A stretch of 64,000 nt of DNA, from positions 62,001 through 126,000 of the forward strand of contig NZ_BMKR01000004.1 of the NCBI RefSeq assembly GCF_014644435.1. The letters run 5' to 3'. A program made the translations under genes and the position numbers. Below the pieces are notes generated by a model that saw only the letters and a program-made list of their open reading frames with translations, searched no databases and was not told where the DNA came from. Origin of the DNA: Paenibacillus albidus. GTDB lineage: Bacteria > Bacillota > Bacilli > Paenibacillales > Paenibacillaceae. Shown one piece after another: positions 60,173 to 64,000 of this stretch; within the stretch, counting starts at the first letter, position 1, and each line of letters opens with the position of its first letter.

Positions 60173-61594
60173 CTAAAACCGTAAATCTCTTTCGCCGTTA
60201 TGGATACGCTGAAGCTGCTTTAGGGTCGCTTTTTTGACCGATTCCTTGGGAATGCGCTCCAAATTGTCATGAATCGTCTGCTCTCCAATGGCCCGCATCT
60301 CCTCATCGGCGTAATCCAGCAGGTATTCCTGAAACGTCATCAGGGAGTTCGGCTGACAGACGTTATGGATTTGGCCGGATTTGGCCAGCTGCATGAAACG
60401 GTCTCCCGTGCGGCCTTCCCGGTAACAGGCGGTGCAGTAACTGGGTACATATCCGTCCTGGCAGAGATTTTTAATAATTTCCATTGGGGAACGGTGATCG
60501 CCTACCGTGAATTGCGGGTTGTCATCTTTATCTTTGTTCACACTGTATGCGCCAACGCCAGTGGCGGAGCCTGCGCTGATCTGGGAAATACCGAGCTTGA
60601 TAATCTGATCGCGGAATTCGGAGTCTTCGCGTGTAGAGAGGATCATTCCTGTATAGGGAACGGCAATTCGCAGAACGGCGACGATTTTGGCGAAATCGGG
60701 ATCGCTGACCAAATAAGGGTAACTGTCAAGGTTCACATTCTCCGCTTCGCGCAGGCGGGGGACGGAAATCGTATGCGGCCCGCAGCCATACGTCTGTTCC
60801 AGGTGTTCGGCATGTTTTAGCATGGCTATGGTTTCATATTTGTAATCATAGAGCCCATACAGAACACCAATCCCGACATCCTCGATCCCGGCTTTCATGG
60901 CCCTGTCCATGGCGGTCGTATGCCAATCATAATCGCTTTTGGGTCCTTGTGGATGGTGATGCTTATAACTGGGTCTATGATAAGTCTCCTGAAATAAAAT
61001 ATAAGTTCCAATACCCGCCTCAGCCAGCTTGACGTAGTCGTCAATTGTGGTTGCGGCGATGTTGATATTAATCCGGCGGATGCTGCCATTGTCCAGCTTC
61101 GTATCGTAGATAGTCCTTATGCAATCGAGAATATAATCGATGGAACAATTACGGGGATCTTCACCCGCTTCCAGCACAAGCCGTTTGTGACCCAGAGACT
61201 GCAGAACGGTAACTTCCTGGGCAATATCCTCTAAGGTTAAGCGGCAACGTGTGAATTCGGAATTGGAATGTTTGTATCCGCAGTACACGCAATTATTGAC
61301 ACAGTAGTTGCTGACATAGAGCGGTGCGAACAAAACAATCCGGTTGCCGTAGATCCGTTCCTTGATCTCTCTGGATACCTGAAAGATTTCATGGAGCGTT
61401 TCCGGATCTTCCACATATAAGAGGACGGCTGCTTCTTGTGACGTCAATCCTTTACATTGTCTGGCTTTCTCAAGGATTGCGGACACCTTGCCCCGATCGG
61501 ATCCGGCCGTTTCTCCAAATTGCAGCGCTTCTTTGATCTCTTCGTCCTGAATGAAATCCGCCGGACGACTTTCATTTACTCGGCTCACGAACAT
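60173..61594 (-). CDS. hydG: [FeFe]-hydrogenase maturase HydG
   Basis: A radical SAM tyrosine lyase that makes CO, cyanide and the Fe(CO)2CN synthon for the H-cluster. ATG 61594 gives 473 residues; TTG 61642 is weaker. CVNNCVYCGY carries the SAM cluster, and the C-terminal CTACYREGRTGDRF holds the second cluster and dangler-iron region. LEAGEDPRN and FQETYHRPSYKHHHPQG are typical. It lies last in the minus-strand operon fdhD-hydE-hydG. Confidence 0.95.
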   Translation of the reverse strand: MFVSRVNESRPADFIQDEEIKEALQFGETAGSDRGKVSAILEKARQCKGLTSQEAAVLLYVEDPETLHEIFQVSREIKERIYGNRIVLFAPLYVSNYCVNNCVYCGYKHSNSEFTRCRLTLEDIAQEVTVLQSLGHKRLVLEAGEDPRNCSIDYILDCIRTIYDTKLDNGSIRRININIAATTIDDYVKLAEAGIGTYILFQETYHRPSYKHHHPQGPKSDYDWHTTAMDRAMKAGIEDVGIGVLYGLYDYKYETIAMLKHAEHLEQTYGCGPHTISVPRLREAENVNLDSYPYLVSDPDFAKIVAVLRIAVPYTGMILSTREDSEFRDQIIKLGISQISAGSATGVGAYSVNKDKDDNPQFTVGDHRSPMEIIKNLCQDGYVPSYCTACYREGRTGDRFMQLAKSGQIHNVCQPNSLMTFQEYLLDYADEEMRAIGEQTIHDNLERIPKESVKKATLKQLQRIHNGERDLRF

Positions 61595-61661
61595 CCACTT
61601 CTTTCTGGGTTCATTTATTTGGATTGACAAGTAGGGCAACAAGCTGATTTGGGCAGCTTCC

Positions 61662-62738
61662 TTAAAGAGGAACTTGCTGTGCAGAGGAGCGGGATAGAAA
61701 TTTCAGACTATCTCCCCGGCCCATATCAACATGGAATCCGGCAGCTTTAATCCGCTGCTCCAGGCAGAATCTGCATTGTGCGGATTCATCACCCAGACAG
61801 ATTTTGTTGTTGTAAAGCGTATATTGGGCTCTAACAGTTAACGGGGAGAGATTAGGCATGACTACATTGGCCCCTGCTTGCAACGCCAGCTCCCGTCCGT
61901 TCGGATGGGCGGTTCCCATAGCTGTTGTAGCAGGAATTAGAGCATTCGGCACGAAGAGCCGGGCAAGAGCAATCATATCAAGTGTATTCATAACCGTCCC
62001 GGCCGGCTCGTCCTTTAAGGGAGTGGCCTGATGCGGCAAAAAAGGGCCAATGCCGATCATATCCGGTTCAAGCTCCTTAAGATAAAGCAGATCTTCAGCC
62101 AAATCCCCGGGCGTTTGTCCAGGTAAACCGACCATGAAACCTGCACCCACTTGATAGCCGAGAGACTTAAGGGCCGTTAACCGGTTCCGGCGGCTGTCAA
62201 AGGCCATGGTGGGGTGCAGGGCTTCGTACAGCTTGCGGGAGGCCGTCTCATGGCGCAGCAAGTAACGGTCCGCACCGGCCGCGAGCAAAGCGGCGTAAGC
62301 CGCATCATCCCGTTCACCAATCGACAGAGTTACTGCTGTATCAGGAAAAAGTGTCTTGATGTGTGTAATGATATCTGCCAGCTTCTCCGTGGTATACCAG
62401 TCGTCTTCTCCGCTCTGCAGAACAAAGGTACGGTAGCCCAGTTCATACCCTTCCCGGCAGCATTCCAGAATCTGTTCAGGCTGGAGCCGATAGCGGCTGA
62501 CCGTCTTGTTGCCGGAACGTATGCCGCAATACAGACAATTTTGCTTGCATATATTGGAAAACTCGATCAGCCCGCGTAAAAATACACGGTCGCCATAACG
62601 TTCCATTCTTTTCAGATGGGCAAGATGATGCAGCCGTTTTTTTAGATTTTGGTCCAGATTCTTCAGCACAGCAATGATCTCTTGAGATTCCAGTGATTCT
62701 TCTTCATATAGACGATCCAGCAATTGTTCCGTTGACAT
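61662..62738 (-). CDS. hydE: [FeFe]-hydrogenase maturase HydE
   Basis: A 358-residue radical SAM protein. The cluster motif CKQNCLYCGIR sits near residue 65, followed by VLQSGEDDWYTTE and a BATS domain. HydE converts the HydG product to the diiron precursor passed to HydF. ATG 62738 (AGGGAG close upstream) is used; GTG 62741 is an alternative. It is separated from fdhD by 120 bases, room for an extra promoter; two direct repeats TAACAAAAGT lie there (62779 and 62808). Confidence 0.94.
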   Translation of the reverse strand: MSTEQLLDRLYEEESLESQEIIAVLKNLDQNLKKRLHHLAHLKRMERYGDRVFLRGLIEFSNICKQNCLYCGIRSGNKTVSRYRLQPEQILECCREGYELGYRTFVLQSGEDDWYTTEKLADIITHIKTLFPDTAVTLSIGERDDAAYAALLAAGADRYLLRHETASRKLYEALHPTMAFDSRRNRLTALKSLGYQVGAGFMVGLPGQTPGDLAEDLLYLKELEPDMIGIGPFLPHQATPLKDEPAGTVMNTLDMIALARLFVPNALIPATTAMGTAHPNGRELALQAGANVVMPNLSPLTVRAQYTLYNNKICLGDESAQCRFCLEQRIKAAGFHVDMGRGDSLKFLSRSSAQQVPL

Positions 62739-62858
62739 CACTCCCTATTCTGAAGGGTAATAACTATAAAACAAAAAATAACAAAAGTGAATTCCTAGTA
62801 AAAATTGTAACAAAAGTAAAATAAACGAACAGTGAGTTTTGTGCTTGAAATTTCTGGT

Positions 62859-63683
62859 TTACGGAGGGGGGAATGCGGGACAACCGGAGATGCGGTCTGG
62901 CCGGGTATACACATTACATGAATTCTGACGAATGAAACCAACGGTAGTGATTCCCAACTGTTCTGCCAGCTCAAGTGCAAGTCCGGTGGGGGCAGATTTG
63001 GACAAAATCATTTCGCAGCCTATTTTGGCTACTTTCAATAAAATTTCCGCAGAGATCCTTCCGCTGAAGACAACAATTTTGTTATTGAGATTCATATGCT
63101 GCTTCAGGCAGTAGCCGTAAATTTTGTCCAGTGCATTATGACGTCCAATGTCGCTGCGGGCCAGCAGCACTCCGCCGGCATCGCAAATTGCAGCAGAATG
63201 GACGCCGCCAGTGCGGTGGAAGAGCTCTGATCCGGTTTGCACTTCCTCCATTAAGCGGAAACAATCGTCAAAAGAGAGAGACACATGTACCCCGTCCGCA
63301 ATTTTGGCCGTTCTGGCATCATTAACGTAGACGAAACCATGCCGGCTGGACCCGCAGCAGGAAGTTACATATCGCTTGGCGAACAACTGTCGGTGTAGTG
63401 GGCTTAAGCGGTCTGTAGTTACGTGGACGAAACCTTCTTCTTCCTGACTCCATATCGCCTTAATATCCTGGATCCCTCTAATGATTCCTTCGGATGCCAA
63501 ATAACCGATAACCATGTCCTCGATATATTCAGGAGTGCATACCAGAGTGACGAATTCATCGCCGTTAATTTTGACTGTGACCGGATGTTCCGTAACGATA
63601 ACATCATCTTCCATCGTAATATGGCCACTGCGGTAACGTATAATTTCCCCATGCTGCTCGGGTCCCATTTCCAATGCAACCAC
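62859..63683 (-). CDS. fdhD: Formate dehydrogenase accessory sulfurtransferase FdhD
   Basis: A protein of about 274 residues that inserts the terminal sulfur into the bis-MGD cofactor of FdhF. RYVTSCCGSSRHGF holds the sulfur-carrying Cys pair (about 112-113); FHRTGGVHSAAI, RSDIGRHNALDKIYGYC and SGRISAEILLKV are conserved FdhD blocks. The start is uncertain: GTG 63683, TTG 63674 and ATG 63668 are in frame near AAAGG. It leads the minus-strand operon. Confidence 0.92.
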   Translation of the reverse strand: MVALEMGPEQHGEIIRYRSGHITMEDDVIVTEHPVTVKINGDEFVTLVCTPEYIEDMVIGYLASEGIIRGIQDIKAIWSQEEEGFVHVTTDRLSPLHRQLFAKRYVTSCCGSSRHGFVYVNDARTAKIADGVHVSLSFDDCFRLMEEVQTGSELFHRTGGVHSAAICDAGGVLLARSDIGRHNALDKIYGYCLKQHMNLNNKIVVFSGRISAEILLKVAKIGCEMILSKSAPTGLALELAEQLGITTVGFIRQNSCNVYTRPDRISGCPAFPPP

Positions 63684-63754
63684 CCTTTGTCCTTAGAAAT
63701 TGAACATCTTAACATTTCCTTTAGTTGGTAAAAGTACTATAAAAACACACTATT

Positions 63755-63783
63755 ACTACATCACTTTTCCTAAAAAGTGTCAA
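63755..63783 (-). promoter_or_regulatory. Promoter of fdhD with an inverted repeat in its spacer
   Basis: On the minus strand, -35 TTGACA (63783-63778), 17 bases, -10 TGTAGT (63760-63755). The spacer holds the perfect inverted repeat CACTTTT / AAAAGTG with a four-base centre (63762-63779), a candidate operator. Confidence 0.55.
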
Positions 63784-63850
63784 TTTAATATCTCACATCC
63801 TACCTTTGCGTTCTTCATTAATCAGCGCTATTTTAGGGTGCTTAACGCTA

Positions 63851-63873
63851 TGGTATAATGATGCAGAGGTGAC
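63851..63873 (+). promoter_or_regulatory. Extended -10 promoter and RBS of smc
   Basis: TGGTATAAT at 63851-63859 is a consensus extended -10; GAGGTGAC (63866-63873) is the ribosome binding site. No clear -35 is visible. smc here has its own promoter, as needed after separation from rnc. Confidence 0.65.
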
Positions 63874-63882
63874 TAACGAGTT

Positions 63883-64000
63883 ATGTTTTTGAAACGGATT
63901 GAATTAGCCGGCTTTAAATCCTTTGCCGATAAAACGGAAATGGAATTTGTACGCGGCATTACAGCGGTAGTTGGACCGAACGGAAGCGGCAAAAGCAATA
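63883..64000 (+). CDS. smc: Chromosome segregation protein SMC, 5' part only
   Basis: The first 39 codons of smc. [20 protein letters not shown] is the usual SMC start, and [11 protein letters not shown] is the Walker A loop of the ATPase head. The rest lies outside the window. SMC compacts and segregates the chromosome. Confidence 0.95.
   Translation, partial: MFLKRIELAGFKSFADKTEMEFVRGITAVVGPNGSGKSN

Overview
The window looks like a chromosomal segment of a Paenibacillus (Firmicutes, Bacillales). Evidence: the housekeeping order rsmD-coaD-ylbJ-ylbL-tmcAL-yceD-rpmF-fapR-plsX-fabH-fabD-fabG-acpP-fabF-rnc-(...)-smc, AGGAGG-type ribosome binding sites, SLH-domain surface proteins, a YjcZ-like spore peptide, and moderate GC content with typical Gram-positive terminators. 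Naming is from sequence reading only; no database search was run.

Region by region. 0-9.7 kb: accessory genes. These are DUF1697 (cut by the edge), DUF2625, an Imm22-like immunity gene beside an unknown partner and a frameshifted small gene, an APH-like kinase without a normal start codon, an MFS transporter, an LRR protein, an LCM-type methyltransferase, an MDR oxidoreductase with an XRE regulator and membrane protein, and a Fur-boxed HmoA-like heme monooxygenase. 9.8-13.7 kb: a 1312-residue secreted metallophosphoesterase with LamG, cadherin-like repeats and three SLH domains. 13.9-17.5 kb: a YtrA-type GntR regulator inside an operon with two ABC-2 transporters, with a visible promoter and operator. 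17.6-19.8 kb: a PilZ protein and a dCache-HAMP-GGDEF diguanylate cyclase. 20.2-26.6 kb: the nitrite assimilation locus nirB-nirD-nirC-sumT, divergent from an ANTAR antiterminator and a TrpD2-like gene. The nirB leader carries a tandem hexaloop ANTAR RNA motif that overlaps an intrinsic terminator, and a GlnR/TnrA-like box lies at the promoter.

26.7-37 kb: a mosaic accessory region. It holds an endolysin/holin pair, a MITE-like structured element, spore-type small genes, heme oxygenase, lipoproteins, three genes broken by single-base frameshifts (aldo/keto reductase, LysR, stalk-domain protein), and gene-poor stretches packed with terminators. 37.2-50.8 kb: conserved housekeeping genes for ribosome and RNA processing, CoA, and the FapR-controlled fatty-acid cluster ending with rnc. 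Between rpmF and fapR is about 1 kb without a credible gene that carries a 51-bp tandem repeat.

51-63.7 kb: a hydrogen/formate island placed between rnc and smc, genes that are neighbours in Bacillus. The plus-strand operon is a cysteine-type FdhF formate dehydrogenase, a HycB-like four-cluster ferredoxin, an [FeFe]-hydrogenase, a second HycB-like ferredoxin, MoaA, an aspartase-family enzyme and the HydF GTPase. The facing minus-strand operon is fdhD-hydE-hydG. The four structural genes have the subunit composition of a hydrogen-dependent CO2 reductase (HDCR, formate <-> H2 + CO2). The maturases, cofactor genes and a Rex-like operator at the promoter make the island nearly self-sufficient. 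This is the most interesting part of the window. smc begins at 63883 and runs off the end.
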